Below are positions 39,118 to 51,655 of a stretch of 64,000 nucleotides of DNA, one piece after another. Source of the DNA: Siphlonurus alternatus (Eukaryota; Arthropoda; Insecta; Ephemeroptera; Siphlonuridae). Below the pieces are notes generated by a model. That model was given only the letters and a program-made list of their open reading frames with translations. It was not told the origin of the DNA and made no database searches. The position numbers were made by a program, and so were the translations under genes. Positions within the stretch are counted from its first letter, which is position 1. Every line of letters starts with the position of its first letter. The stretch lies in contig OX463780.1 of NCBI GenBank assembly GCA_949825025.1, forward strand, positions 26,750,118 to 26,814,117. Direction: 5' to 3'.

Positions 39118-40401
39118 AGTTTCTATAAATTTGTAATATTATATTTTATTTGGTACAAGAATGTAGAAATGCAACTTTTTAAGCAGAAACATTAATAATG
39201 AAACTTATATAGGCAAAGAACTCAATCAATTTCAAAGAAATATTATAGATCTTAGTTTTATATTTTGGACCAAATGAAGGCCATTTTCGAAATATTTTGA
39301 GTCACTTTAACGTTTAATTCTTTCTATTCTTGTTTAATTTGCAAAGTTGGATTTATTTTGTAGTGCATGAGCTGTGTGCATTGCATCTTTCACTTAAATT
39401 TTATTTGCTTTTTAGATACAATTACGTGAGTAGTTTACCTGTACCAAAATTTGTTTTCTCAAATGAATAAATTAAGATAGCACTGCAATGTGTAGCAAAA
39501 ATATCAAACTTTAAAAACTGAAAGAAATTTTAAGTTTCTATTCATTTGATTTCTAGCAAGACCTAAAATATTTTTTTATAAATTAATTAAACTGCATGTG
39601 AATGCGTCCTTAAAATTGTACCATTTTAGTATTAAAAATGATTATATATTATTTTGTAACCTGACTATTTCATTTGTGAAAACCTTATTTTAAAAAGGAA
39701 TGTAATTATATTTCAGTTATGTATAACTATGATATAACTATGAGTTTGATCGAAATATCTGATGCCATTATATATGTAGAGTAAAAAATATAAAAGAAAA
39801 ATATAAAACTAATTATTTTATATGTACATTTTTTGTGTTCAATAAAAGACTTAAACAATAAAAAGTAATTTTAAGTATTATATGATTCTATTTACAAGAA
39901 TATAAATGTATACACTGAACAATACATCAATGCATGATTAATGATTACTTTTGTTGATTGGTATTTTGGGGCAATTCACGTACGCAATTGACACATTTCG
40001 CGGCGGTCATGTATGTCTTCTCTTATATTTCTTTTTTGCGTTAGGAGCTTTAACGCTTTAACAGCAATATTTTTAACTGGACTGCGAGGTTAAGTGGGAT
40101 AATTATACGATTAGAGTATAATAATAATATTATATAATGTAAGAAATCAATTAATTGCGATAGAGTTAATTAATTAATTAATCCAATTATCTTTAACAAT
40201 TAATACAGTATATATAAATCAATCTGACAATTTTTACAGAGGACCTGGAGTTATATTGTGTACATTTTAATTTTTTTCTGCTTTTTAGACAATTTTCTGT
40301 TTGTATTTAATATATTATAGATACTGTATAACATATATAATATATACCTCGATAATTGATAATAAATATATATTAGAATTATTATAATTTTATTATATAA
40401 T

Positions 40402-40416
40402 ATATATATATATATA

Positions 40417-40514
<98 letters not shown>

Positions 40515-40520
40515 TATAGT
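40402..40520. repeat. (TA)n microsatellite
   Basis: Long nearly pure TA array, broken once by TAATTA near 40418. Confidence 0.95.
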
Positions 40521-40683
40521 TATAATTAAATGCTACACAAGATTGGAATCTCTAGCTATAATAGACTAATAGGTGCATTATTGCTATTTTTGTACGTACC
40601 CTATAATTATAACATAGAAAAAAGATCATCCATCGATGATCTTTCTATGATTATAATTTTTTTTCTTTATTATTATATTTTTT

Positions 40684-40985
40684 TACAAGGATACACCCCT
40701 ATGTTTGCTTGGAGCTTGAGGTGGGGTAAGTATGGGATAAAGGAAGGTGGCCACGGTCTAGATCGATATAGCTGTAAAGCGTCGATCCCATCGTTTGCTG
40801 AGGTGAGACAAAGAGGGAGCCGTGGAAAACCTTAGTCTGGACGGACATCTCTACTTTTTATCTTTGGATCAAAGCCTGTGGAACCAAACACAAGTGCTGA
40901 AGTATATATTATCACCACACTGGGTGGACAGCGAGATGAATTTATCCGAGGGGGAAGTCGAAAAAACGTAATTTTTACTTACATT
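40684..40985 (-). mobile_element. 5S-SINE family, copy 3 (5S head lost)
   Basis: The left end TACAAGGATACACCCCTA is preceded by a T-rich stretch, which is an A-rich tail on the minus strand. The body keeps GCCGTGGAAAACC, GGACGGACA, AAAGCCTG and CACACTGGGTGGA. It diverges from the other copies, and the 5S-like head is absent after about 40985. Confidence 0.6.
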
Positions 40986-41363
40986 ATGAAAATGCATGCA
41001 CCTAAAATTTAACGATTTTATTATTGCATAATTAAATTAGAGTGTTTTACTTAAGTAACTTGACAAATATAAAATTTGGAGAAATCGGAGCCAAAGACCC
41101 ATTAAAATAAAAAAATAAATATATAATAAAATTGTCTTAGAATGTCAGATTTTTTTTTTTTTGAAAGATTGGTATACTCTCGCACAAAAAAAAAAAAAAA
41201 AAAGAAAGTGAATAGCGCAAAGCGTTGTGTAAATAACTGTTCTGCTGGTTGCAAACTTTCAGGCGCTAAAGTAGGCGTAACTCATCAGCCTTGTCTTTCC
41301 ATAATACTTTAATTCTGTATCTTTATTGTTTTTAATTAGTAATATTAAATAACTCTTATCATA

Positions 41364-43206
41364 ATGACAAGTATAGCCACTAAACTAGCAGTTAATGTGA
41401 TAAGTCAGACAGGTAAAGTGCCTACTGGAGCTGTCATATTCTTACATGGATCAGGTAAGCTTATAAGCTAGCCTAGGGTCCCTATAGGGTGCCTAGGTAA
41501 ACATTTGAGTAGTATGATGTACCACGTCCACACTATCCATAGATCTTCATTTAATAATAATATAATGTGCTTTTTAAAATAATTACATATTTTATATTTA
41601 TAGGTGACAGTGGAAATGGCATAAAAGATTGGATAACAGGACTCATGCGACAGGAATTTGCATACAGTCATCTTCGAATTATTATGCCATCTGCACCAAT
41701 GATGCCTTACTCTCTCTACGGTGGACAGGTAATTAACTCACTTACTGTTAGTAAAACATCATACAAAAAATTTCTCACATTATTCTTTACAGCCGAGCCC
41801 CGTATGGTTTGACAGACTTGACCTGTCTACCTCCGCACCAGAGCACCTCACCAGCATTGATGAAATGGCAGAGAATCTCAAAGCACTGGTGCAAAATGAA
41901 GTGGACTCTGGAATTCCTCTAAATAGGATTATTGTTGGTAAATATTTATCAAATAATATAGGACCTTTTAATTCACTTACTCTATTCAAGCAATTAATGG
42001 TTACGCTTGGAGATTTTGATTGATTGTCACATTGTAAGATTCAATGCAATACATAAACAAAGTAGAGTATAAGGGTAAGTGCCCTAGTATAAAGCCACGC
42101 TATTTCAATGTCTGTTTTTAAGATTACGTATTACAATGGGACAATGGACAACATACATGAAAATTTTTTATTGCAGAAATGAATAGAGGGTACCAAATTA
42201 TGCCACTCTGAATTCTTTTACATTTTTTTGAAACCCAGAACTATTTTTAAATAATTATTGAAAGTGCGGCCACGCCCCCTGGAGGCGTCAATAGGCGTCC
42301 AGTCTCTATCCTTTTTATTAAGGCTGCAGGGGTGCCAACTGAAATCACAGGACTTTCAATAATTATTTAAAAATAGTTCCGGGTTTCAAAAAAATCTGAA
42401 AAAATTCAGAGTAGCATAATTTCGTACCATCTATTCATTTCTGCAATAAAATTTTTTCATGTATGTTGTCCATTCAAACTGTTCTATGACTTGTATCTGC
42501 TGGACTAAAGTTTCTGTTTGTCCCCCTGTAGGAGGGTTCTCGATGGGAGGAGCCATGGCCCTTCACCTTGGTTACCGGTTCCTGCCTCAAGTAGCAGGCG
42601 TCTTTGGCTTGTCCTGCTTCCTTAACGATAACTCTGCTGTCTACAAGGTGAGCTAAGTAACAGTTTAAGCTTTGAGCAGTATAGTGATTTCTGTAAAAAT
42701 AGGCATAATTAATTACAAATATTAAGCAATGTTTGAACAAAAAATGGAACATAATTTAAATTTCAAACTCTGATTGTTTGAGAAAAGAAGAAAGAAAGGG
42801 TCGAGGACAGGAGAAAAAATATGCTTTATTAATGGTGATATATTAATTTCTTGCAACACATGTTTTTCTTTTCTGTGAGTAATTAAATGTTATTTAATGC
42901 ATAATTATGCATAACGTACGAAATTTGTAAAGCTGCTGTGTTTTTAACCATTTACTGAAAATTTCCTCCTTGTATGGATGACAGGCAATAGAGGATCGGG
43001 GAGGAGCCGGTCCGCCTCTCTTCATGGCCCATGGGGAAGATGACTCTCTAGTGCCGGCTGCCTGGGGGCGCACCTCGTACTCCAGACTGATCGCCCTCGG
43101 ACTGGTGGCCTCATTTAAACCTTTGCCCCGCACCGAGCATGAGCTGAACAGGGCTGAACTGAAGGCTCTATACGGCTGGATTCTGGAGAAAGTGCCGGTG
43201 CTGTGA
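41364..43206 (+). CDS. LYPLAL1: lysophospholipase-like protein 1, acyl-protein thioesterase family (five exons)
   Basis: Exons are 41364-41454, 41604-41728, 41793-41937, 42532-42647 and 42985-43206. They join in frame to 232 residues, close to human LYPLAL1 (237). It is an alpha/beta hydrolase of the acyl-protein thioesterase/carboxylesterase group, probably cytosolic, with no signal peptide. The oxyanion-side motif is FLHGSGDSG (26-34). The nucleophile elbow is GGFSMGG with Ser124. The acid lies in HGEDDSLVP (Asp179), and the base is His211 in TEHEL. The motif order and the W-F-D-R sequence after the second intron favour LYPLAL1 over LYPLA1/2. In mammals LYPLAL1 prefers short acyl chains; this is family knowledge, not shown here. 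Intron 3 hosts a family B foldback. The start is the first ATG of exon 1. Confidence 0.93.
42143..42474. mobile_element. GACGTCA-type foldback, family B copy 3, in LYPLAL1 intron 3
   Basis: Arms begin AATGGACAACATACATGAAA and end with the complement. The inner arms match family B (ATTGCAGAAATGAATAGAGG). The centre has diverged and lacks the perfect GACGTCA seen in other copies. Confidence 0.85.
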
Positions 43207-43347
43207 GAGATGTGATCCATTGTTAGGGGAAAGTTATTGTTAAAGAATATCAGTTGCACGCTGAAAATGTTTATAATTTTTGTTTATATTTTTATAATAA
43301 TTTTTCTAATGTGTGTATAACGGAATTTAAGTGTTGTTTAATTTTAA

Positions 43348-43353
43348 AATAAA
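43348..43353 (+). terminator. poly(A) signal for LYPLAL1
   Basis: AATAAA lies 142 bases after the stop codon. Confidence 0.65.
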
Positions 43354-43810
43354 GGGAATAATTATACTGCATTTTTTAAATGTTTTATTTGCATATGCAT
43401 TTTAGGGGGAAGGGGCACAAAATATATTATATTTCATATAATAATAATTACCGAGCACTGCAGAGGTTCTTGGGTAGAGAATATAGAGACGTTAAAAAAA
43501 TATAACGAAAATGAAAATTAAGAAAACTTTAAAACTTTGGAGGAATAAAAAATAACGAGTCCAATGAAACAACCAATAACTTTTAGTAAGAATTAACATG
43601 TTTTCATGTAATATAATTACCATGAGGTGCTCAAAAAGTTGCATAACTTTCAGGCTAAAATAGGATTGGTGAGCAAAACCAAATAAATTCCATTTTAATA
43701 AGGCCATTTTACTTTTAAAGTATACACAAAAAATTAATAATTAACTTTTATGTGTTAAAAATAAGTAGGTTTATTCATTTGCATGAGGTCGACGTCAAAC
43801 CCATGCCAAT

Positions 43811-43885
43811 GTACAGTCGTCGCGTCGGAAAATTTCTTTTTGCGGCCTTGTTAATCAAATTTTCCAAGGCGACGAGTGTATGTAC
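43811..43885. mobile_element. small foldback, family E copy 1 (internally deleted)
   Basis: CGTCGCGTCGGAAAATTT pairs with AAATTTTCCAAGGCGACGA. Between them it shares TTTGCGGCCTTGTTAA with copy 2 at 46659 but lacks the rest of that interior, so it looks like a deletion derivative. Confidence 0.7.
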
Positions 43886-44050
43886 TATTAAGAAAAAAGC
43901 ATGTATTCGATCAGATTCATACATGATTATATAATTATATATAGTATTTTAATGGTCTATATATAAATTCTAAAATGGCATTCAAAAATATATTTTACTG
44001 AAATAATTTTATGCCATCGCCCAAGACGTATGTTATATGTAACACGTACA

Positions 44051-44055
<5 letters not shown>

Positions 44056-44115
<60 letters not shown>
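44056..44115. repeat. (TA)n microsatellite
   Basis: Uninterrupted TA dinucleotides for about 60 bases. Confidence 0.95.
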
Positions 44116-44118
<3 letters not shown>

Positions 44119-44521
44119 ACACCATGAGTGCATATATAAACGAGTGAGTCTCGAGATTTCCTCATATATTATATATAATATAATTAAGCGCTAAAATTAA
44201 AGGCAATCAAGATCGAACGATCGAATTTTACCTGTTTTGTTTAAAAGATGAAAATCATCAAATATGAATTTAATTGGAACAGATCAGACAGAGACGAAAA
44301 TCAATAATGTATATAACGTATATAGCGCGAGTTTTACGAGCATTATACATTTTTATAATCATATATAAAATCGATCAATCATGGATCGGTAGGAGATAAT
44401 AATATATATGGCTGTATTACAGGCATGCAGTTTATATTTATAGCCACCATGCGGTGATTAAATAAAGCACTAAGAAATTGAACATATTTTGTTATTATAT
44501 AAGCCTTCTAGATTGACTCAC

Positions 44522-44802
44522 ATTAATTGAAATTGAGGGATAGAGCGTGCAAAGTTATGTTACCCTGATTTTTTCAGATTTTTTAGAGCCCGGGAACTAT
44601 TTTTTAAAAATTATTGAAAGTTCATTTTGTGACGTCACGAGACGCCGCTCCTTAAGAAAAAGATAGGACTTGCCGCCTCGTGACGTCTCAAAAAGGACTT
44701 TCAATAATTTTTTAAAAATAGTTCCCGGGCTCTAAAAAATCTGAAAAAAATCAGGGTAGCATAACTTTGCACGCTCCATCCATTTCTGAAATAAAATTAA
44801 TT
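44522..44802. mobile_element. GACGTCA-centred foldback, family B copy 4
   Basis: The inner arms and centre (GTGACGTCACGAGACGCCGC) are nearly identical to the copy at 6771-7091. The outer arms are eroded, with only ATTAATT and GGATAGAGCGTGC/GCACGCTCCATCC paired. Confidence 0.8.
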
Positions 44803-45009
44803 TTTTTTGAAGGGGCGTGGGGGGGGGGGGGGATGAACATCTAGTGAATAGATTCCCTTTTTTAGTCAAATAGTAACCCATGGCAGAGATTTTTTAATAT
44901 TTAACGTTTGTTAAAAATAGCTCAAGATATATTAAAACATTTATGAGAGTAAAACCAACGACGGTGGAAATTGTAATTATTTTCTTATTGGGTTTATTTT
45001 TAATTTTTC

Positions 45010-45663
45010 TTAAAGTAAAGTGCGCGCTAGAAAAAAAAGTTGAGTTAGTATTTTCTAAAAATAGTTCAAGTCGTCCTCCATATCAAACCAAAATTAAAAA
45101 AATTCTATCTCAAATAGGTTTGCCAGAAAAAAATTCCAAAGTCAGAGTGAACGCGTCGCTTAACATGGGGCCTTACCTGACAAAGACCCTCGAATATCTC
45201 GAAAAAATACACCGTTAGGTGGTATGAAAAAAATATAGTGATGTTCTATGACCCAAGCTTTAACCAAAAACCGATTACCAAAAATTTCGCTCGAATCCAT
45301 TTTTCCGTAAAAAAATAATAAAAAATCTTATGGGAATTAACATGGTAGATTTTCTTGATTTTTTTACGGAAAAATGGATTCGAGAGAATTTTTTTTAATC
45401 GTTTTTTGGTTAAAGCTTGGGTCATAGAACATCACTATATTTTTTTCATACCACCTAACGGTGTATTTTTTCGAGATATTCGAGGGTTTTTGTCAGGTAA
45501 GGCCCCATGTTAAGCGACGCGTTCACTCTGATTTTGGAATTTTTTTCTGGCAAACCTATTTGAGATAGAATTTTTTTAATTTTGGTTTGATATGGAGGAC
45601 GACTTGAACTATTTTTAGAAAATACTAACTCAACTTTTTTTTCTAGCGCGCACTTTACTTTAA
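45010..45663. mobile_element. 654-bp TTAA-flanked near-perfect palindrome
   Basis: Arms of about 310 bases are almost identical. They start TTAA-AGTAAAGTGCGCGC and end with the complement plus TTAA, around a loop of about 30 bases near 45340. Short open frames in the two arms are mirror images and have no recognisable family. It is a non-autonomous foldback of the TTAA-target type. Confidence 0.9.
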
Positions 45664-45720
45664 TCAATTTAATTTTACTAAAGAACATTGCAGTCATGAA
45701 CCTCAGAAATTGTATATTAT

Positions 45721-45721
45721 A

Positions 45722-45783
<62 letters not shown>
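45721..45783. repeat. (TA)n microsatellite
   Basis: TA array just after the palindrome at 45010-45663. Confidence 0.95.
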
Positions 45784-45788
<5 letters not shown>

Positions 45789-46658
45789 TATTATATATTG
45801 TGTCGATATTTTTTGAGTTTAGCTGCATGTACGTCATGTACTGTACGTAAACACGTAACTCCACGCACACAAAGTCCCTTCTCGGCCATCAAACATTCGA
45901 TACCGTCACAGGAATAACAATGTAAAAAATTCCATCTGCGACATTTACTTGGTGACTTACGGACACGACACGCCATACGGAAGATGGACGGTAGTGTATA
46001 CTCAGACAGAATTTAAATAAACACTAGGTACAGTCAACATTAGCAATATATATTATATTGTTTGTTGAAGTTTTATTTAGTATAGCTTTAAAAATAAACA
46101 ATGTAATGGAATATTGTCAATAACAGTGATGGAACATAATCTCAATCATATGAATATTATTAATTTATAAATGGAGATAAAGGCCAGGGATATATAACGA
46201 TATTACACAAATTTATTTAACTTATTGTATCGGGAGATAGGTGAGACTTTTACAATAATAGTCATAATTCTCTGATATAGTTATAAACAAAATATAATAA
46301 TTCATGGAAGTACGCAAATTTTGTAAATGAGCGTTTTATGAAAATTTTGACAGAATTAAAATGTACTTGATTTTTCTTCAAATTTTATATTTTGTTAAAT
46401 GATTTTTAATAATAATAATAATTAAATATTTTGGTTAAAAATGCATTAAAAAGACAGAATATTATATTTCCATGCACTCGCTAATGAATGTTAAATTTTA
46501 ACAATATTTTGTTATTATTAAATATTTAAATATTCAAGAAGAGATTGTGTAATTTATGAACATATTATACGAACAGATACCTTTACATTCAATTAGGCTA
46601 TCAAACTGTCGAAACTATATACCCTGTACTCGCCCTGCACCTTTGCAGAAATAATTAA

Positions 46659-46791
46659 TGTATCGTCGCCTTGGAAAATTTCCCTTTGCGGCCTTGTTAA
46701 CCCTTAACCATGATGTACTGTAAGAATAACACTGGGCATGGTGATTAACAATAAGCTGCAAATGGGAAATTTTCCGAGGCGACGAGTGTAC
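46659..46791. mobile_element. small foldback, family E copy 2
   Basis: TATCGTCGCCTTGGAAAATT pairs with AATTTTCCGAGGCGACGA. Inner TTAACCCTTAACC and GGTGATTAAC motifs pair loosely. Confidence 0.75.
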
Positions 46792-47540
46792 AATTATAAT
46801 TATATTATAATACGTATATATGTATATATGTATACTTGAACTCGCACGGAGAATAAACGCTTAACTACAGTATATATTTTCTCCGTGCTAATTACTTCAC
46901 TTGATTAAGCGAGCATACATTTTGCCGCTTTTTTTTTCTCCGATTAAAATTGTGAAAGCAATAAGTTAATATAATAGTTAATGGTATTTTTAGTAATAAA
47001 AAATACGAAATCGTATATATTATATTATACATATGTCATATTTTATTATGTTATATATGATACATATAATTAAACAACCTGAATCTGCAAATGATATGAA
47101 AAAAAAAAAAAAAAATGTGGTGATCTGCAATGGTGCCATGGCTATATACGTACTATATTTCGCCACTCCAAAGCGAGATCATCGATCATCTTTAAAGAAA
47201 AAATAAAATGCAATATTAATAATATTATATATTATAGTCATAATGTCATAATATACAAATTAACCTACAGACGCTATCGTTTTTTATATAATATGCGGAA
47301 TATGCCATGCATTATATATAATAGCTGCTGGCAAAATTGAATCATGCAAAAACATAAAATATTCCATTTTTTGTATTTTTTTTAAAATTATTTGCAGCAT
47401 GATTATTTGCTAATTTGCTAGACAAAAAGTTTAGTATAAATTATTATTTATTAAATCAATTATTTTATTTATATTGCTTAGGTGCTAACATAAATGGGCT
47501 TGTATTATAAATGTAGAACAGCTATATAACATACAGACAA

Positions 47541-47726
47541 TTAAGGGGGACATTCACAAAGCACTTTAACCCCCATTATAGCCCCGATTTTTAACCCTGG
47601 TGCTAAACATGGTACTAAACCAGGGGCTAACCATGTTAAGCTCATAGCTTAGCACCATGTTTAGCACCAGGGTTAAAATTCGGGGCTAAATTGGGGGTTA
47701 AAGTGCTTTGTGAATGTCCCCCTTAA
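47541..47726. mobile_element. TTAA-flanked foldback, 186 bp
   Basis: TTAA-GGGGGACATTCACAAAGC pairs with GCTTTGTGAATGTCCCCC-TTAA. The arms continue through CACTTTAACCCCC and ACCCTGGTGCTAAACATGG. The end motif ATTCACRAA resembles that of the GATTCAYGAA elements. Confidence 0.85.
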
Positions 47727-48323
47727 TTTTTAGTTATAATTTTACTCATGACGACGCGACTACAAAAATTGCAAACATTTCTTGTTTTGCTCTCTGCCGT
47801 AGTTCCCGCAGACACTTGAGAACTGAAGAGCACCACGTGAGGTAAACAAATACGCTACGCTAACAGGTAGTGACGGGCCCTTGAGCGCGTTCTGCTACTT
47901 GGGCAGCTCGTGATCTAGGAGCACACGCATGCGTTGTCAGCCGCGACACCGCGAGTAGAAGGACGGGCGATACCACGTCAAATATCGATATTATATACAT
48001 TGGATTAATAATGACAGTGTGAAAAATTTAAAGCCACGCCTTTTATATAGCTCTTTAAATAAATGGAAGAGGCATTTTTTAATGAGGATTCAGTGAAGAG
48101 TCACCCCTCCCCATTTTTTTTTTTTTTAAATTTGTATACAGATATAGTATCTTCTTCATTCATCTGATTCATCAGAAACAATTAAATTATTTCCATAGAT
48201 TCGTACGATTTTTTTTTCTGGATCGCATGCACCATCCATGCAAGCACCTTTTTCTTTAGTTGTTTGTAATTAAGTGTCCTTTGCTTTTTGATCGTCCCTG
48301 ATGAATAGTATATCATCATGTCA

Positions 48324-48326
<3 letters not shown>

Positions 48327-48374
<48 letters not shown>
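48327..48374. repeat. (TA)n microsatellite
   Basis: TA array of about 48 bases. Confidence 0.95.
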
Positions 48375-48378
<4 letters not shown>

Positions 48379-48499
48379 CGGAAAATTCATTTTATTATTA
48401 ATTCAAGTCTATCATTATAATTATATCATATAATATTTCCTGCATCTCTCTCTCAATTAATATGTACGTACAATATTCATAAAAAATATGGTACTAAAT

Positions 48500-48771
48500 T
48501 TCCAAAATACCAATGGTCCACCGCAAATATTTAATATTTGGCAAATATCGTTGTAACTAGACGATACTATCGTCCGTCCTGTCTATTCCCCCGCCGCGCC
48601 GCCGCTGTGAGTACTGCGAACGTTCAGTCGCTCAATGACGGTAGCTAGCGCAGTGGCAGCAGCAGTAGGCGAGAGCACCCAGTGAGCTAGGGGAGCCAGC
48701 CCTGAACGGGGACCATGGTCACTGAACCCTGCTGCTGCAGTGGCACCCTCGGCACCTCACCTTGCATACAG
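48500..48771 (+). other. candidate first exon with promoter
   Basis: A GC-rich block (CCCCGCCGCGCCGCCGC) in AT-rich DNA carries an arthropod initiator TCAGTC at 48624-48629. A frame starts ATG at 48715 (MVTEPCCCSGTLGTSPCIQ) and runs straight into a good donor, CAG|gtaaat, at 48772. It may be the first exon of the membrane-protein gene at 61820. If it joins 58103-58236 and 61815, this frame ends in TAA one base before the main ATG and would be an upstream frame. Confidence 0.45.
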
Positions 48772-49548
48772 GTAAATAAACTAATTAATTGAGTAACGAG
48801 ATTATCTTAATGAAACTATGTTTCTAAATATGTTGTCATAGTTTTCAAATTTGCGAGGTTTTGACAGCATGTGTCCGCAGTAAAAGGCGCCACAATTAGT
48901 CTCTTGTCAGAGGGGGTGGTGGCAGGAATCGATTTCAGTTTGCTTGCTGGCACGCGATTGCCGCACCACCGCCCACCGCACTCCGCAAACCACCCCAGTC
49001 AGCATGTCGTAAACACACAGAGGGAGGATATTTCACCCACTATCGACAATATCATTTATGAAACCAAAACAAAGAAAAGACAGTTTGACCACGAGCTTCG
49101 ATATTGACTTAATTATATTAACATTTATCTTGTTGATATAACCTATTGGAGCAGTACTATATAATATAAGTTTATATAGGTTACAAATTATTATCAAAGA
49201 ATAATTATATAACAAGCATTTTTTTTTTAGTTCTTCTGTTATATGATGTCACGAAAATTAGGATGACATCGTATCACGTATAATCGTAAAATTTTTAATT
49301 ATACTGAATGTAAGTAGTGAGCTCCATGCAAGCAGAGAAAGATAATTTTATAATTTTTTAATTAATTATTGTTACATCATTTTATAACCTCTCTCTCTCT
49401 TTCATGCTGTTTTTACTCCCTGTTTAATTAATATTTTTTTTAAACGTTGTTGTTTATATGACAGCCAGTGCACTAAAAATTTATACATTGTATATAAATA
49501 TGTATAACATATATTATACTGCATGTATATATTATATTTCAGTAAACG

Positions 49549-49572
49549 CAAGATCCCTTTAAAGGGATCTTG
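49549..49572. mobile_element. 24-bp perfect palindromic micro-insertion
   Basis: CAAGATCCCTTT followed directly by its exact complement, with no loop. Perfect 8-bp direct repeats AGTAAACG flank it (49541-49548 and 49573-49580). It is the smallest of the four micro-insertions seen. Confidence 0.8.
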
Positions 49573-49952
49573 AGTAAACGCACCTTTAATTATAAAAACA
49601 CAAAAAATATCAGTGGGTGTTAAAAACGATAGAAGGCATCATTAAAGAACTTTATTTGAGTAATATTACTTTATGTGATACTTTATCTTTATTGTTAACA
49701 GTGAAATAAAATTCCACATATTAAAAAAGTTAATATGTAGCAATATAATAAAAAGCGACGACTTTTTTTACGTAACGCATGTTATTATAAAAAAAGATCT
49801 TGCGTGCGTGCGAAAAATTGTATAGCTATAACATTCTTGTTTCATCAAAATTGTATCTACATCCTTGTTTCATTAAGTAATTACAATTATAATATAGACT
49901 ATGAGGGGTTCTATATTCACGCTTAAATAAAATTTTACAAAATGATCGATGC

Positions 49953-49983
<31 letters not shown>

Positions 49984-51476
49984 GGTGAATGTTCACATTG
50001 TGCTTGGGTTTTGCCTTTTATACTGCACGTCACCAATTGAACAACAAATTATTTTATTTTGTTTAAACATTTTTTATTGTAATATTACTATTATTTCCTG
50101 TTTTTTTTTTGTACAATATTATTGAATATATTGCTATGTTTGCTCAATAAACATTTAGTCATTTATTATTATTAAATACACTTTTAAAATTTATTATGTC
50201 ATCACATATTATATGCAGCAAGATGAAAAAATTTGGTTCAATTTGTATATTTTCTAAAACTTTCTTCGCAAACAAAGAATTTATCGCCACAAAAGACTTT
50301 AGAAATAATGATAATGAATGTCCTGTGGTTTTCTTGAGGTTTCGTTCGCTCTTCTCTTGCTAATCACGCACGTGACCACGAGGGCGTGTGCTCGCAGTCA
50401 GCAGCACGTGCACGCAAACACACGGATCAATTCTTGAACTGTCGTATATATCACACGCTATTCAAGCGGACTTGGCAATCCACCAATGCGGCAAAAAAAT
50501 TAACTTTACATTTTTCATGGTCATGCATTTTCTTTATAAAATCTTTTCATGTATTTAAATGTCATGTCCCAGTTTTTCTATCTCTAAAAAAATAATGTAA
50601 ACATCAATCTTTGTTTAATATTATAAATTAATTAAAAAACCTTCACCTGATTATATATGAAGAGAAACTTTAAAAGCATGTAATATATAGTGCCTTTGAA
50701 ATAATAATTAAAATATTATCAATATTTAGCATATTTAATATATTTTATAAACATGTGTTACATCTACAAGTATAAATAATTTATAATTACTGAAAATTTG
50801 TTATCTGCTAATATATATATATATGTAATAAGTAATAAAAAATAGTTGGTGCCATGCAATTTTAGCTTTTTTGCTTTGGTGAAATTTAGGTCTTTAATAT
50901 TCAGCTCACATATTATAACTGCATGCTACTAGTATATTGTGTTGCTCCCTCTTAATGCTTGCAACATATATATTATCTTAAAAGCAAAAATAAGTTTCGA
51001 AAAATACTATAGCTCGATCAGTAAAAAATTACGAATGTGTTATTTTTTTTACGTAAAATAATTACTTAATTGTAATGAAAGTTATTTTTTTTTACACTCT
51101 GTTAAACTACTTAAACACTAAATTTTCATTTTATCATCAGCAAGCTATTGTATAATTTATAATTAATAAATATAGCATATAACATAATATTTTCATTATT
51201 TTTAAATTTCTTAATTAAAATTATAAACATTAAAATACAAATTAAATCAAAGGATTGAATTGTTTTTAAAGCAAAATATATATACGTATTCTTTTTTTTT
51301 TTAAAAAAATGTGTTACGTATTATGAAAAAGCTATGATTATAAAAAAAATATTGATATATTATAATATTGCATGATTATGACCAGGTGCAATAATAAAAA
51401 TTGAATATTTAATGCCATAACATATTTATTTGCAACTAAAAAGGTATGTTTCTTATCTATCTAGACTGTAGACGGT

Positions 51477-51655
51477 CAGGCGCGGATCCACAAAAAAAAT
51501 TCGGAGGGGGCTGCCTCCATAAGGCCAATGTTTAAAAAAAAATTGGAGTAGGGGAAATGCCTATATTGCCCTTGCCCATGTTAAATCCAAAATTTCGGGG
51601 GGGGGGGGGGGAGGGGGGCTGTAGCCCCCACAACTCCCCCCTGGATCCGCGCCTG
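51477..51655. mobile_element. hAT-type MITE, family C copy 3
   Basis: Ends CAGGCGCGGATCCA and TGGATCCGCGCCTG are perfect inverted repeats. They are flanked by the perfect 8-bp duplication TAGACGGT (51469-51476 and 51656-51663). The interior has a G run and GGGGGCTGTAGCCCCC. This copy provides the unoccupied site for the insertion at 18931. Confidence 0.93.

Larger units (their letters stand above)
39120..41363. other. Brachyury 3' flank and intergenic stretch
   Basis: AT-rich, with a long (TA)n array at about 40402-40520, a 5S-SINE copy at 40684-40985, poly(T) at about 41151-41162 and poly(A) near 41185-41203. No additional gene is supported. Confidence 0.6.
43360..48490. other. intergenic stretch filled with foldback elements
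   Basis: No gene is supported in these 5 kb. Separate entries cover the foldbacks at 43811, 44522, 45010, 46659 and 47541 and the (TA)n arrays. A short GC-rich patch at about 47770-47980 and remaining AT-rich DNA show nothing recognisable. Confidence 0.6.

Noticed and set aside
44943..45697. Two similar 80-91 residue open frames in opposite directions
   Set aside because: They are mirror images from the two arms of a non-coding palindrome and show no recognisable family or start context.
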